Positions 35,575-45,526 of a stretch of 64,000 nucleotides of DNA are shown piece after piece. Position 1 is the stretch's first letter. Each line of letters starts with the position of its first letter. Location: assembly GCF_034043515.1 (NCBI RefSeq), contig NZ_CP138214.1, forward strand, positions 4,092,001 through 4,156,000, written 5' to 3'. The notes under the pieces are model-generated. The model made no database searches. It had not been told where the DNA came from and was given only the letters and a program-made list of their open reading frames with translations. The translations under genes and the position numbers were made by a program. Source of the DNA: Pseudomonas sp. MUP55 (GTDB lineage Bacteria > Pseudomonadota > Gammaproteobacteria > Pseudomonadales > Pseudomonadaceae).

Positions 35575-36318
35575 CTATACCCCTCCGAAACTGCCGGCCA
35601 GGGTGCCGATAATCAGCGCCCAGCCGTCCACCAGCACAAACAGCATGATCTTGAACGGCAACGAGATGATCAGCGGCGACAGCATCATCATGCCCATCGC
35701 CATCAACACGCTCGCCACCACCAGGTCGATGATCAGGAACGGGATGAAAATCATGAAGCCGATCTGGAACGCGGTCTTCAATTCCGAGGTGACGAACGCC
35801 GGGACCAGGATGGTCAACGGTGCCTGGTCGGGCGTGGCGATGTCGGTGCGCTTGGACAGGCGCATGAACAGTTCAAGGTCGCTGGAGCGGGTCTGCGACA
35901 GCATGAAATCCTTGATCGGGCCCTGGGCCTTGTCGATCGCGTCCTGGGCGGTCATTTTTTCGGCAAGATAAGGTTGCAGAGCTTGCTGGTTCACCTTGTC
36001 GAACACTGGCGCCATGATGAACAGCGTCAGGAACAACGCCATCCCGGTAAGGATCTGGTTCGAGGGCGTCTGTTGCAGGCCCAGGGCCTGACGCAGGATC
36101 GAGAACACAATGATGATCCGCGTAAAGCTGGTCATCAGCATGACGAACGCCGGGATGAAACTCAGCGCAGTCATGATCAACAGGATCTGCAGGCTGACCG
36201 AATACTCCTGCGCCCCCGCCGCGTTGGTGCCCAGGGTGATCGCCGGGATCGACAACGGGTCGGCGCCCAGCGCCATCGGCGCGGCCAGCAACAGCATGAG
36301 CGTCAGGAACACGCGCAT
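35575..36318 (-). CDS. fliP: Flagellar export protein FliP
   Basis: A 247-residue protein with a cleavable signal peptide (about 1-19) and four membrane helices. Conserved motifs include [20 protein letters not shown] and [18 protein letters not shown]. Five copies form the gate base. The start overlaps the fliO stop by 1 nt (TAATG), so translation is coupled. Confidence 0.95.
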   Translation of the reverse strand: MRVFLTLMLLLAAPMALGADPLSIPAITLGTNAAGAQEYSVSLQILLIMTALSFIPAFVMLMTSFTRIIIVFSILRQALGLQQTPSNQILTGMALFLTLFIMAPVFDKVNQQALQPYLAEKMTAQDAIDKAQGPIKDFMLSQTRSSDLELFMRLSKRTDIATPDQAPLTILVPAFVTSELKTAFQIGFMIFIPFLIIDLVVASVLMAMGMMMLSPLIISLPFKIMLFVLVDGWALIIGTLAGSFGGV

Positions 36319-36758
36319 TACTTCTTATCCTTCTGATCCTTGCCCAGCAACTCCATCAGGCGCTGAGCGAATTCTGGCGTGGCGGCCTCGGTCTTGGCCG
36401 CGTCCACCGGTGTCTTGAGTACGTGCAACGGGGTGATGCGCCCAGGTGTGATGCCGAGCAGAATCTGCTCCTCACCCACCTGCACCAGCACCAGGCGATC
36501 ACGCGGGCCCAGGGCGCGCGAGCCGATCAGTTCGATGACCTGGGCGTTGCCCGGGCCAATACGCTGCACGCGGCGCATCAGCCAGGCCAGCACGAAAATC
36601 AACCCGACCACCAGCAACAGGCCGAGCATCAGCTGCGTCAATTGCCCGCCGACGCTGCCGACCGCAGGTGTGGCAGTCGCAGCCGCTTGCGCGACCGGTT
36701 CAGCCGCCAGCGCGCTCAATGGCAGCGCCAGTAACAGTCCCGCCATTGAATACTTCAT
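36318..36758 (-). CDS. fliO: Flagellar assembly protein FliO
   Basis: A 146-residue protein with an N-terminal hydrophobic segment (signal-like, 1-18) and a membrane helix at about 44-62, followed by a cytoplasmic domain with the conserved [21 protein letters not shown]. FliO assists assembly of the FliP ring. It lies between fliN and fliP in the usual order. Confidence 0.92.
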   Translation of the reverse strand: MKYSMAGLLLALPLSALAAEPVAQAAATATPAVGSVGGQLTQLMLGLLLVVGLIFVLAWLMRRVQRIGPGNAQVIELIGSRALGPRDRLVLVQVGEEQILLGITPGRITPLHVLKTPVDAAKTEAATPEFAQRLMELLGKDQKDKK

Positions 36759-36759
36759 T

Positions 36760-37227
36760 TCAGCGCAACTTCTTGATGCGTTCGCTCGGGCTGATCACGT
36801 CCGTCAGGCGAATGCCGAACTTCTCGTTGACCACCACCACCTCGCCATGGGCGATCAGCGTGCCGTTGACCAGCACATCCAGCGGCTCGCCGGCCAGGCG
36901 GTCAAGCTCGATCACCGAACCCTGGTTGAGCTGCAGCAGGTTGCGGATGTTGATTTCGGTGCTGCCCACTTCCATGGAAATCGACACCGGAATGTCCAGA
37001 ATCACATCCAGGTTGGGGCCGTCGAGGGTCACCGGGTCGTTGTTTTTCGGCATGCTGCCGAATTCTTCCATCGGCAGGCGCTTGCCGGCCGGCGCAGAGG
37101 CGGCGTCGGCGGCCAGCAGCGCGTCGATGTCGTCCTGGCCGACATCGCCGGTTTCTTCCAGGGCCGCAGCCCACTCGTCAGCCAGGGCCTGGTCTTCGGC
37201 GGATGTGTTTTCGTGTTCGGTAGCCAT
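36760..37227 (-). CDS. fliN: Flagellar motor switch protein FliN
   Basis: A 155-residue protein with an acidic N-terminal extension (1-70) and the C-terminal SpoA domain (about 75-155; ILDIPVSISMEVGSTEINIR and LAGEPLDVLVNGTLIAHGEV). It forms the lower C-ring and binds FliH. The ATG at 37227 has a GAGGAC site and gives the usual Pseudomonas start. Confidence 0.95.
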   Translation of the reverse strand: MATEHENTSAEDQALADEWAAALEETGDVGQDDIDALLAADAASAPAGKRLPMEEFGSMPKNNDPVTLDGPNLDVILDIPVSISMEVGSTEINIRNLLQLNQGSVIELDRLAGEPLDVLVNGTLIAHGEVVVVNEKFGIRLTDVISPSERIKKLR

Positions 37228-37283
37228 TACATGTCCTCGGCGCAGCAAACAATCAGAAATAGGGGATGCATCACGGGGTTGGG

Positions 37284-38252
37284 TCAGCGTCGGTTGATCG
37301 GCTCAACCACTTGCAGCGCCAGGTTGCCCTTGTGGGAACCGAGCTTGACCTTGAACGACGGCACACCGTTGGCGCGCATGATCAGTTCTTCCGGCAACTC
37401 GACGGGGATCACGTCCCCCGGCTGCATGTGCAGGATGTCGCGCAGGCGCAACTGGCGACGGGCCACGGTGGCGCTCAGGGGCACGTCGACGTCCAGCAGG
37501 TCTTCGCGCAGGGCCTTGACCCAGCGTTCGTCCTGGTCGTCGAGGTCGGACTGGAAGCCCGCGTCGAGCATCTCGCGCACCGGCTCGATCATCGAGTACG
37601 GCATGGTCACGTGCAGGTCGCCGCCGCCGCCATCGAGTTCGATGTGGAAGGTCGACACCACAATGGCTTCGCTCGGCCCGACGATGTTGGCCATGGCCGG
37701 GTTCACTTCCGAGTTGATGTACTCGAAGTTGACTTCCATGATCGCCTGCCAGGCTTCCTTCAAATCGATGAAGGCCTGCTCCAGCACCATGCGCACCACA
37801 CGCAGTTCGGTGGGCGTGAATTCACGGCCTTCGATCTTGGCGTGACGACCGTCGCCGCCGAAGAAGTTGTCCACCAGTTTGAACACCAGCTTGGCGTCGA
37901 GGATGAACAGCGCGGTGCCGCGCAACGGCTTGATCTTGACCAGGTTGAGGCTGGTGGGTACGTACAGCGAGTGCACGTATTCACCGAACTTCATCACTTG
38001 TACGCCGCCCACCGCCACGTCCGCCGAACGGCGCAGCATGTTGAACATGCTGATGCGGGTGTAGCGGGCGAAACGCTCGTTGATCATTTCCAGGGTCGGC
38101 ATGCGTCCACGGACGATGCGATCCTGGCTGGTCAGGTCGTAACTTTTGACGCTGCCGGGTTCGGCAGCCATTTCGGTCTGTACCAGACCATCGTCGACGC
38201 CATGCAACAGCGCGTCGATTTCATCCTGGGACAGCAGGTCTTGCACGGCCAT
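37284..38252 (-). CDS. fliM: Flagellar motor switch protein FliM
   Basis: A 322-residue switch protein. The N-terminal CheY-P-binding peptide is LLSQDEIDALLHG. The middle CheC-like domain contains GGVQVMKFGEYVHSLYVPTS and the C-terminal SpoA domain ends near PINRR. It links FliG and FliN in the C-ring and receives CheY-P. It lies 9 bp after fliL. Confidence 0.95.
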   Translation of the reverse strand: MAVQDLLSQDEIDALLHGVDDGLVQTEMAAEPGSVKSYDLTSQDRIVRGRMPTLEMINERFARYTRISMFNMLRRSADVAVGGVQVMKFGEYVHSLYVPTSLNLVKIKPLRGTALFILDAKLVFKLVDNFFGGDGRHAKIEGREFTPTELRVVRMVLEQAFIDLKEAWQAIMEVNFEYINSEVNPAMANIVGPSEAIVVSTFHIELDGGGGDLHVTMPYSMIEPVREMLDAGFQSDLDDQDERWVKALREDLLDVDVPLSATVARRQLRLRDILHMQPGDVIPVELPEELIMRANGVPSFKVKLGSHKGNLALQVVEPINRR

Positions 38253-38261
38253 GTCGTGGTC

Positions 38262-38762
38262 CTACTGCAATACGAAGTTAGTGAAGAGCGCCTGCTCGAC
38301 CACGACTTTGCCGAGCTCTTTCTGGGCCACTTCCTGCACGCTGGCAGTGACCTTCTGGCGCAGCATTTCCTGGCCCACGGGCGTGGCCAGGCTGTCGAAG
38401 CTCTGCCCGGAGAACAGCATGACCAGGTTGTTGCGGATTACCGGCATGTGCACCTTGAGCGCGTCCAGGTCCGCCTGGTTGCGCGCCAGCAAGGTGATGC
38501 TCACCTGCAAGTAGCGTTGGCGACCGTTCTGGTTGTAGTTGGCGACAAACGCCGGAAGCATCGGCTCGAAGATTGCCGGTTGCTTGACGTTAGTGGCGGT
38601 CTCGGCGGCGGGGGCCGGCTTGCTGGCACTGCTGTGCATGATGTACCAGGTGCCGCCTACCGAGGCGCCAATGGCCAGGAGCAGGCCCAGCACAATCAGC
38701 AGGATCAGCTTGAGCTTGCCTTTGCCTGCGGGGGGAGTTGCTGCGTCGTCGCTCTTCGCCAT
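38262..38762 (-). CDS. fliL: Flagellar basal body-associated protein FliL
   Basis: A 166-residue single-pass membrane protein: a short cytoplasmic N-terminus with Lys/Ala, one helix (about 19-38; LKLILLIVLGLLLAIGASVG) and a periplasmic domain that forms a ring around stators. It is first in the fliLMNOPQR-flhB operon, directly after a strong sigma-54 promoter. Confidence 0.94.
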   Translation of the reverse strand: MAKSDDAATPPAGKGKLKLILLIVLGLLLAIGASVGGTWYIMHSSASKPAPAAETATNVKQPAIFEPMLPAFVANYNQNGRQRYLQVSITLLARNQADLDALKVHMPVIRNNLVMLFSGQSFDSLATPVGQEMLRQKVTASVQEVAQKELGKVVVEQALFTNFVLQ

Positions 38763-38812
38763 GCCAATAATCCGTCACTATTCTGGGATTCATAGATCTA
38801 CGCAAAGGCAAG

Positions 38813-38828
38813 AGCAAGTGTTATGCCA
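38813..38828 (-). promoter_or_regulatory. Sigma-54 promoter of fliLMNOPQR-flhB
   Basis: The minus strand reads TGGCATAACACTTGCT, close to the consensus TGGCAC-N5-TTGCT with correct 10-nt spacing between GG and GC. It is 51 bp from the fliL start. FleQ is the likely activator. Confidence 0.85.
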
Positions 38829-38860
38829 GAGTTGTCTGGCATCAGGGCAACATTAATCAA

Positions 38861-38953
38861 ATGTGGGAGGGGGCTTGCCCCCGATGGCGGTGTATCAGCA
38901 AAGGATTTGTTGACTGACACACTGCTATCGGGGGCAAGCCCCCTCCCACATTT
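38861..38953. repeat. REPIN between fliL promoter and fliK
   Basis: An inverted pair of the GGGGGCTTGCCCCC family, about 40 bp apart, lies downstream of the fliK stop on the minus strand. It may stabilise the 3' end of the fliK transcript. Confidence 0.88.
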
Positions 38954-38973
38954 CAGATCGCTGATCGGCTGGG

Positions 38974-40266
38974 TCAGGCGTAGTAGTCGACGGCGCTGGA
39001 GCCGATCACACTGCTCACCACCGGCGCGACGGCGGCCGCCACGTCGACAGGGTCGGCGACGTCGCCACCGTTGCCCCTACCGCCGCTGCCACTCACGGCC
39101 CGCGCCTGGTTCTGCTGCTGTTGCTGCTCCTGCCCCCGAGACTGGTCGGACACATTCACGTCCACCTGGCCCATGCCCTGCTGAGCGAACATCTCGCGCA
39201 AGCGGCCGGACTGGCTTTCCAGCGCTTCACGCACCACCGCATGCCCGCTCATGAAATTCACCTGGGCCTGCTGATCGGGCGTCATGTTGACCTTGATGTC
39301 CAGGCGCCCCAGCTCCGCCGGCTGCAACTGAATTTCGGCTGACTTGAGGTTGGTGCTGGAGAGGTACATGACGCGGTTGACCACTTCTTCGGTCCAGCCG
39401 CTCTGGTGCATGGCCAGCGGCGCATTGATCACCGGCGGCAAGGCGTTGGCGGTTTTCGGCGTGGCGGCCTGAGTCAGCGCGGCCAGGCGGTTGGCGAAGT
39501 CATCCACGCGGGTGTCGCTGCTGGCGTCTTTCAAATCCTTGAGGCCGTCATCGATCAGCGCGCCGAAGGCTTTGTCGCCGCCCTGGTCAGTGCTGTCCTT
39601 GGTGGCTTGCTGATCGACCAGGGTAGCCAGGCCCGTCGCGAAGTTCTGCGCGGCGGTCGGCTGATCCTGCGGGGTGGTTGGCGCGGCTTTCTGTGGCGCC
39701 TGGCTGCTGGCAGACACGTGACCGCCCTGCTCCATCGCCAAACGCACGGCGGGCATCGCATCCAGGGGATCGGCTTCAGGGTCGAAGGCCGGCTGCTTGG
39801 CCTCATCGATCACTGCGACGGGGGCGGCGACGACCGGCGCAGGCTTGTCATCCGCCACCACCACCGCGGGCGCTGGGGTTTCTACCGGTACGGCAGCGGG
39901 CGTGACCGCAGCGATCAACGCGGGGTCGACCGGCGCATCTACCGGCGGCTGTTGCGCCACGGACGGGTCGGCGGGCGCGTCGTCGGCCGCTTCATCGGCC
40001 TTGGCCGGCGTGGCAGGCAAGGGATTGCCGCTATCGGCAACCGCTGGCGTGCTGGCGGCAGCTTTATCGTCGCCCGCTGTCGGCGTCGACTTGCCGGGGG
40101 TGTCGCTGGTTTTCGACGCCGGCTTGGCGCCTTGGTTGGCAAACACTTGAGCGAAGCCAGGGCCCTTGTCCCGTGGGTCCGCAGCCGCTACCGCAGGGGT
40201 GGCGGCAGGCGCTTGAGGCTTGGCCGCGGGGGCAGCCTGAAGGAGCGAATTGGGGGCGACTGGCAT
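38974..40266 (-). CDS. fliK: Flagellar hook-length control protein FliK
   Basis: A 430-residue protein. The first 290 residues are low-complexity, rich in Ala, Pro, Asp and Gln, as expected of the hook ruler. The C-terminal Flg_hook domain (about 310-400) carries SAEIQLQPAELGRLDIKVNM. Gln-rich repeats (EQQQQQNQ) follow. FliK measures hook length and triggers the FlhB specificity switch. The ATG at 40266 follows GGAGACC, and an upstream sigma-54 promoter fits this start. Confidence 0.9.
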   Translation of the reverse strand: MPVAPNSLLQAAPAAKPQAPAATPAVAAADPRDKGPGFAQVFANQGAKPASKTSDTPGKSTPTAGDDKAAASTPAVADSGNPLPATPAKADEAADDAPADPSVAQQPPVDAPVDPALIAAVTPAAVPVETPAPAVVVADDKPAPVVAAPVAVIDEAKQPAFDPEADPLDAMPAVRLAMEQGGHVSASSQAPQKAAPTTPQDQPTAAQNFATGLATLVDQQATKDSTDQGGDKAFGALIDDGLKDLKDASSDTRVDDFANRLAALTQAATPKTANALPPVINAPLAMHQSGWTEEVVNRVMYLSSTNLKSAEIQLQPAELGRLDIKVNMTPDQQAQVNFMSGHAVVREALESQSGRLREMFAQQGMGQVDVNVSDQSRGQEQQQQQNQARAVSGSGGRGNGGDVADPVDVAAAVAPVVSSVIGSSAVDYYA

Positions 40267-40318
40267 AGATAAAGGTCTCCACTGCATGGGGGATCGGGGA
40301 TGCAGTATGCAGAGGCAG

Positions 40319-40334
40319 AGCAAGAGTCGGGCCA
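40319..40334 (-). promoter_or_regulatory. Sigma-54 promoter of fliK
   Basis: The minus strand reads TGGCCCGACTCTTGCT, which has the invariant GG and GC spaced by 10 nt. One base differs from TGGCAC. It is 53 bp from the fliK start, matching the distances at fliL, fliE and fleS. Confidence 0.75.
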
Positions 40335-40371
40335 AGTTGGCCAGCGCTGGTACATTACGCTTCAGCGGGAC

Positions 40372-40716
40372 TCAGAGACTGAAGCGCTCACGCTCGGACT
40401 CATACAACGGCCGAACCAGCGCAAACTCGTGATCAATCTGATCGACCAGGGCACCGAGGCCTGCCTGCGCCCCTACCGACTCCGCTTCCAGCCGCTCACA
40501 CAACTGCGCCAACCGAACCGCCCCAAGGTTGCCACTGCTGCCCTTGAAGCTATGCGCGATGCGCCCCAGCGCCTTGGCATCATCGCGTGCCTTGCGCAGC
40601 GCGGTGACGCGTTCTTCGCAATCATGCAGGAAAGTCTCCAGCAGCCGCGGGTACTCGGCCTCCATCACCTCTTGCAGGCCCGACAACACATTGGGGTCCA
40701 GATGAATCTCAGCCAC
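40372..40716 (-). CDS. hptB: Histidine phosphotransfer protein HptB-like
   Basis: A 114-residue Hpt domain with the phospho-acceptor in RIAHSFKGSSGNLGA (His55). It lies directly downstream of hsbR and hsbA, as in the P. aeruginosa hptB-hsbR-hsbA group. There HptB receives phosphate from several hybrid kinases and passes it to HsbR, affecting swarming, biofilm and FlgM/HsbA binding. The same relay is inferred here. Confidence 0.85.
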   Translation of the reverse strand: MAEIHLDPNVLSGLQEVMEAEYPRLLETFLHDCEERVTALRKARDDAKALGRIAHSFKGSSGNLGAVRLAQLCERLEAESVGAQAGLGALVDQIDHEFALVRPLYESERERFSL

Positions 40717-40746
40717 TTGCTCGCTCCTTGATCAAGAATCGGCGGA

Positions 40747-42456
40747 TTATGCCAGAGCCTTCCAGCAAAACTCCACGCAGACACTGCGCCCGCCGTCGGA
40801 CCAGCGTACATCGCTGCTCAGTTGACGCACCAGGCTCAAGCCGCGACCGGACAGACGGTCGATGTCCAGCGGCTGCGCAAGCACGTGCTCAACGTCGAAG
40901 CCAGGCCCGCTGTCGTCAATGCGCAATGTCATCGTGCCGCCCGTTTCGGTCGGCACCACCTGTACCTGCACGCGGATGTACCCGTGATCCAGCTGCGCCA
41001 GCCGTTCGTTGCGCTGTTGATAATACTGCGCAAAGCCTTCGGCATCGCGCTTGATCCGGGAGTCCAGGCCCAGCACGCCATGCTCCAGCGCATTGGAATA
41101 CAACTCCGCCATGACGCCGTACAGCGCCCCGCTCTGCTCCCGCAGGCCATGGACTTCCAGCAGCAGTTGCAGCAGGTAGGGCAACGGGTTGTAGCGCTTG
41201 AGCGTCTGCGCGCGAAATTCGAAACTCACCGACCAGTCCAGCGGGCACGACTGGCCGCTGTCGGTATACAGGGGCTCGGCCGCAGGCAATGGCTGGCCGG
41301 CCTGCAAGGTAATCTCCACCAGGCTGACGTCATCCCTGGCCTGCCCACGGAAGGACGCCAGTGCCTGCTCGATCTCTTCAAACAGCCGGTCGGGCTCACG
41401 GTTGGCGGCAAAAACCTGCCGCAAGCGCTCGGCGCCGAACAGCTGGTCGTTGGCGTCAGCCGTTTCCAGCACCCCATCGGACAGCAGAAACACCCGGTCG
41501 CCCAAGGCCATCGGCCAGACCTCGGTACGGTCATCGAACGCCTGCGCCGACAGCACGCCCAGCGGCAAGTGTCGCGACACCAGCGCGCTGCGTTTGCCCG
41601 TCGCAATGGCATGCACATACCCCTCGGGCATGCCGCCGTTCCACACTTCCACCACCCGCCGCTGGGGGCTCAGGCACAACAGCGTCGCGCAGCAGAACAT
41701 GTCCACCGGCAGGATGCGCTTGAGCTTGGCGTTCATTTCCCTGAGGATCTGGGTCAAGCCGTAGCCCTTGGCGGTCATGCCGTAGAACACCTCCGCCAGG
41801 GGCATCGCACCGATCGCGGCCGGCAAACCGTGGCCGGTGAAATCGCCGAGCAGCACGTGCATGTCGCCGGACGGCGTGTAGGCGGCCAGCAGCAGGTCGC
41901 CGTTGAACAGCGCATAGGGCGATTGCAGGTAGCGGATATTCGGCGCCGCATTGATGCAGCCCGAATGCGCGACTTTGTCGAACACCGCCTTGGCCGCGCG
42001 CTGCTCATGCAACAGGTAGTCGTGATGCCGGGCGATCTGGTCGCGCTGTTGCAGCACCGTGGCCTGCAGCCGGCGCAGACGGTCCATGGCGTTGATCTTG
42101 GCGGCCAGGATCAACGGGTTGTAGGGTTTGGGCAGGAAGTCATCGCCACCGGCATCCAGGCATTCGGCCAGGTCGGCGCTTTCGCTCAAGGAAGTCAGAA
42201 AGATAACCGGGACCAGTTCTTCCCCGGCCAGTTGCTTGATCCAACGCGCGGCGAAAAAACCGTCCATCACTGGCATCAGCGCGTCCATCAGCACCAGTTG
42301 CGGGCGCTCGCGGGCAAACACCTCCACCGCTTGCTCGCCATTGGTCGCGGTGAGCACGTGGTGCCCCTGGCGCCGTACGATGGTCGTCAGCAACAGCAGA
42401 TCGGCGGCGCTGTCTTCGGCGATCAGGATCGTCAGCGGTTCAATAACGGCGGCCAT
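40747..42456 (-). CDS. hsbR: HsbR-like response regulator with PP2C phosphatase and kinase domains
   Basis: A 569-residue protein with three parts: receiver (about 8-125; LTILIAEDSAADLL and phospho-Asp in QLVLMDALMPVMDG), SpoIIE/PP2C phosphatase (about 185-380; LGDFTGHGLPAAIGAMPLAE) and an HATPase anti-sigma-type kinase domain (about 430-569; ELYSNALEHG, DDSGPGFD). This is the architecture of P. aeruginosa HsbR, which phosphorylates and dephosphorylates HsbA. A TTG at 42465 overlapping the hsbA stop is an alternative start. HptB is the expected phosphodonor. Confidence 0.88.
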   Translation of the reverse strand: MAAVIEPLTILIAEDSAADLLLLTTIVRRQGHHVLTATNGEQAVEVFARERPQLVLMDALMPVMDGFFAARWIKQLAGEELVPVIFLTSLSESADLAECLDAGGDDFLPKPYNPLILAAKINAMDRLRRLQATVLQQRDQIARHHDYLLHEQRAAKAVFDKVAHSGCINAAPNIRYLQSPYALFNGDLLLAAYTPSGDMHVLLGDFTGHGLPAAIGAMPLAEVFYGMTAKGYGLTQILREMNAKLKRILPVDMFCCATLLCLSPQRRVVEVWNGGMPEGYVHAIATGKRSALVSRHLPLGVLSAQAFDDRTEVWPMALGDRVFLLSDGVLETADANDQLFGAERLRQVFAANREPDRLFEEIEQALASFRGQARDDVSLVEITLQAGQPLPAAEPLYTDSGQSCPLDWSVSFEFRAQTLKRYNPLPYLLQLLLEVHGLREQSGALYGVMAELYSNALEHGVLGLDSRIKRDAEGFAQYYQQRNERLAQLDHGYIRVQVQVVPTETGGTMTLRIDDSGPGFDVEHVLAQPLDIDRLSGRGLSLVRQLSSDVRWSDGGRSVCVEFCWKALA

Positions 42457-42461
42457 GGTAC

Positions 42462-42767
42462 TCAACTGATGTCGAACAGTTTGTCGAAGTTGGAGATACC
42501 GAGGATCTTGCGTACATCCGAATTGCTGTTGATCACCTGGACTTCGGAATCGTCACCACCGGCGTGGTCCCGCAGCAGCAGGAGCATGCCCAGGGCCGAA
42601 CTGTCCATGTAGGTGGTTTCCTTCAAATCAACGACATACGTCTCAGGCACCTTGTAGAAGCGCTCGTAGGCATCACGAAACGGCTGGTGACTGCCAAAAT
42701 CGAAACGGCCCTTGACCGCAATGGTCAACTTCTTCCCGTCCAGGGATACTTCTGACTCGACTGACAT
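42462..42767 (-). CDS. hsbA: Anti-sigma factor antagonist HsbA (STAS domain)
   Basis: A 101-residue STAS protein. The phosphorylatable serine lies in TTYMDSSALGMLLLLRDHAG (near residues 50-60). In P. aeruginosa unphosphorylated HsbA binds FlgM and so releases FliA, while phospho-HsbA favours the diguanylate cyclase HsbD. Its location among flagellar genes fits that. It ends next to hsbR with overlap or a few bases. Confidence 0.9.
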   Translation of the reverse strand: MSVESEVSLDGKKLTIAVKGRFDFGSHQPFRDAYERFYKVPETYVVDLKETTYMDSSALGMLLLLRDHAGGDDSEVQVINSNSDVRKILGISNFDKLFDIS

Positions 42768-42841
42768 GTGACTGCTTCCTTGTCGTTGGCACTAGTCACA
42801 AGGTGTAGCAGCTGAACCGGATGTGAGCAACACAGGAATCA

Positions 42842-42935
42842 AATGTGGGAGGGGGCTTGCCCCCGATGGCGGTGTGTCAGAAAAGGATTTGCTGGCTGAC
42901 ACTCTGCTATCGGGGGCAAGCCCCCTCCCACATTT
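42842..42935. repeat. REPIN between hsbA and fliJ
   Basis: An inverted pair of the GGGGGCTTGCCCCC family with about a 40-bp spacer fills most of the gap after fliJ. It divides the fliEFGHIJ operon from the hsb genes. Confidence 0.88.
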
Positions 42936-42950
42936 GCCCTGCGTCGTTGG

Positions 42951-43400
42951 TTAGAACTGTTCCTGACGGGGAAGACGCTGGGACAGCTCATCGAGCAGTT
43001 TCTGCTCACGCTTGTCTTCGATGGCCCGTGCTTCGTCGATGTAGCGCTGCACCAGCTTGCGCAACCCTTCGACGCGGGCGAACGCCGCTTGCCAGCTTTC
43101 GCGGGCCTTATCGAGGTTGTTCTGGTGCCAGGCCAGGCTCTGGCGCTGTTGGCCGACGGCGGTTTCCAGTTGATTGAGAAAGCCCTGGTACCCCATCAGC
43201 CACTGCCCCGACACGCCCTTGCTGCCGCGCTCGATCCACTGCTGCTGGTATTCGCTGCGAAAGCGTTCGAGGTCGCCCAGCTTGCTTTCCGCCAGACGCA
43301 CCTGGCCCTGGAAATACCCCAGGCGCTGAACGGCGGCTTTTTCGGCCTTTTCGGCCATGTCCACCACCGGGGCCAGGCGCGCGGCACGGCTGTTGGCCAT
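42951..43400 (-). CDS. fliJ: Flagellar export protein FliJ
   Basis: A 149-residue, almost entirely coiled-coil protein (ARLAPVVDMAEKAEKAAVQR near the start; many Gln and Glu). FliJ binds the FliI ATPase hexamer and promotes export. It starts 3 bp after fliI. Confidence 0.93.
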   Translation of the reverse strand: MANSRAARLAPVVDMAEKAEKAAVQRLGYFQGQVRLAESKLGDLERFRSEYQQQWIERGSKGVSGQWLMGYQGFLNQLETAVGQQRQSLAWHQNNLDKARESWQAAFARVEGLRKLVQRYIDEARAIEDKREQKLLDELSQRLPRQEQF

Positions 43401-43403
43401 GGC

Positions 43404-44762
43404 TTAGCCGCCTGGCGCCGGGGCGAAGATCGATTGCAGGTGCGCTTCGCTCTCACCCATGCTGATCTTGTCGTTGAGCCCCTGACGCAGGTAGGTCACC
43501 AATTGCGGTTGCAGGGCAATCGCCAGGTCGGTCTCGCGATCGCCACCGGCCACGTAGGCGCCGACGCTGATCAGGTCGCGGCTCTGCTGGTAACGTGACC
43601 ACAGCTGCTTGAAGTATTGCGCGCGGGCCATGTGCTCCGGCGTGACCACCGCCGGCATCACCCGGCTGATGGACGCCTCGATGTCGATGGCCGGGTAGTG
43701 CCCCTCTTCGGCCAGGCGCCGCGACAGCACGATGTGCCCATCGAGCACGCCCCGCGCCGAGTCGGCAATCGGGTCCTGCTGGTCGTCGCCTTCGGACAGC
43801 ACCGTGTAGAACGCAGTGATCGAGCCGCCGCCGGCCTCGGCATTACCGGCCCGCTCCACCAGCTTGGGCAGCTTGGCGAACACCGACGGCGGGTAACCCT
43901 TGGTCGCCGGCGGCTCGCCGATGGCCAGGGCGATCTCGCGCTGGGCCTGGGCGAAACGGGTGAGCGAGTCCATCAGCAACAGGACATTCTTGCCCTTGTC
44001 GCGAAAATATTCGGCGATGCGCGTGCAGTACATGGCGGCACGCAAGCGCATCAGCGGGGCGTCATCCGCTGGGGAGGCGACGACCACCGAGCGCTTGAGC
44101 CCTTCCTCACCGAGGCTGTGCTCGATGAATTCCTTGACCTCACGGCCCCGTTCGCCGATCAGCCCCACCACAATGATGTCGGCCTCGGTAAAGCGCGTCA
44201 TCATGCCCAGCAACACCGATTTACCCACACCTGTACCGGCGAACAGGCCCAGGCGCTGGCCGCGACCGACCGTCAATAAACCGTTGATGCTGCGAATGCC
44301 CACGTCCAGCGGCACGCTGATGGGGTTACGGTTGAGCGGGTTGATGGTGGGTCCGTCCATGGGCACCCAGTCCTCGGCCTTCATGCCGCCCTTGCCGTCC
44401 AGCGCGCGACCGGCACCGTCGAGCACGCGGCCGAGCATGCTCATGCCCATCGGCAAGCGCCCGGTATCGGCCAATGGCACCACGCGGGCGCCGGGGGCGA
44501 TACCGGCGAGGCTGCCCACCGGCATCAGGAATATCTTGCTGCCGGAAAAGCCCATCACTTCGGCTTCGACCTGCACCGGGTGATAGCTGTCGTCGTTGAT
44601 CACCATGCAGCGGCTGCCCATGGCGGCACGCAAGCCCTCGGCTTCGAGGGTCAGGCCGACCATGCGCAACAGGCGCCCTTCCAGGATCGGTTGGCCGGGC
44701 AGCTCAGTGGCCTCGGCGTAGCTGTCCAGGCGCTTGGCAAAGCTGGTGCGTTCAAGGCGCAT
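43404..44762 (-). CDS. fliI: Flagellum-specific ATPase FliI
   Basis: A 452-residue F1-type ATPase. Walker A is [16 protein letters not shown], Walker B is [17 protein letters not shown], and the arginine-finger region follows. It energises export of flagellar proteins. The ATG at 44762 gives the standard start; its first codons overlap the fliH 3' end by 11 bp. Confidence 0.95.
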   Translation of the reverse strand: MRLERTSFAKRLDSYAEATELPGQPILEGRLLRMVGLTLEAEGLRAAMGSRCMVINDDSYHPVQVEAEVMGFSGSKIFLMPVGSLAGIAPGARVVPLADTGRLPMGMSMLGRVLDGAGRALDGKGGMKAEDWVPMDGPTINPLNRNPISVPLDVGIRSINGLLTVGRGQRLGLFAGTGVGKSVLLGMMTRFTEADIIVVGLIGERGREVKEFIEHSLGEEGLKRSVVVASPADDAPLMRLRAAMYCTRIAEYFRDKGKNVLLLMDSLTRFAQAQREIALAIGEPPATKGYPPSVFAKLPKLVERAGNAEAGGGSITAFYTVLSEGDDQQDPIADSARGVLDGHIVLSRRLAEEGHYPAIDIEASISRVMPAVVTPEHMARAQYFKQLWSRYQQSRDLISVGAYVAGGDRETDLAIALQPQLVTYLRQGLNDKISMGESEAHLQSIFAPAPGG

Positions 44763-45516
44763 CGCTGGCGTCCAGGTCAACACTGATATCGGCTTGGGTG
44801 GGGTTCAATGCCTGCTCATGCTGCTGGTCCAGCAATTTGGCCATGATCTGGCTGATGCGGGTTTCCACCGTGGCATCGATGCGGCTGTGCTCGGTCTCGA
44901 CGCGGCAACCACCCGGCTGCAGCGAGGCGTCCTCGACGATGCGCCAGGTTTCTTCATGGCGCTCGCGCAAGGCTTTGACCTGCTCGAAATCCTGCGGGTT
45001 GACGTACAGCCGCACATTGCCGACACCCAGGGGCAGCAGCTTGAGGGCTTCGCGCATCACGCTTTCGATCTGGCTCGAGTCAAGCACCAGTTCGCGCTGG
45101 ATCACCTGGCGCGCGATGTGCTGCACCAGGCCGATCATGGACTTTTCCAACTGCGAGTCCTGCCCGGCAATCGGGTCGAACAGGCTGCCCATCAAGCGCT
45201 CGAGGCTGGCCAGCTTGCCGCTGAGGGCTTCTTCGGCTTCCTGGCGGACCTTGAGAGTGGTGCTGCGAAAGCCGTCTTTTTCACCGGCCGCAAAGCCTTC
45301 GTTGTAAGCCTCCTGGCGGATCGCTTCCAACTCTTCAAGGGTCAGTGGCTGGACTTCTTCCAGCGGCACTTCTTCCATCTGCACCGGAAGCTCTTCCACC
45401 GGCTCAGGCTCAGGTTCCGGCACGTGGGGGTCGAAGCTGGGCAACGACCAGATATCGAACCCGCCGACATCCCGCGCGCGAATCAGATCGCTGGGCGTCT
45501 CATCTTTGTTCGACAT
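44752..45516 (-). CDS. fliH: Flagellar assembly protein FliH
   Basis: A 254-residue protein: acidic/Pro-rich N-terminal segment (25-65; [15 protein letters not shown]), a GxxxG-type helix around 70-120 ([12 protein letters not shown]), and a V-ATPase E-like C-terminal domain. It regulates FliI and tethers it to FliN. It overlaps fliI. Confidence 0.93.
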   Translation of the reverse strand: MSNKDETPSDLIRARDVGGFDIWSLPSFDPHVPEPEPEPVEELPVQMEEVPLEEVQPLTLEELEAIRQEAYNEGFAAGEKDGFRSTTLKVRQEAEEALSGKLASLERLMGSLFDPIAGQDSQLEKSMIGLVQHIARQVIQRELVLDSSQIESVMREALKLLPLGVGNVRLYVNPQDFEQVKALRERHEETWRIVEDASLQPGGCRVETEHSRIDATVETRISQIMAKLLDQQHEQALNPTQADISVDLDASDAP

Positions 45517-45526
45517 GCAGGGCGCC

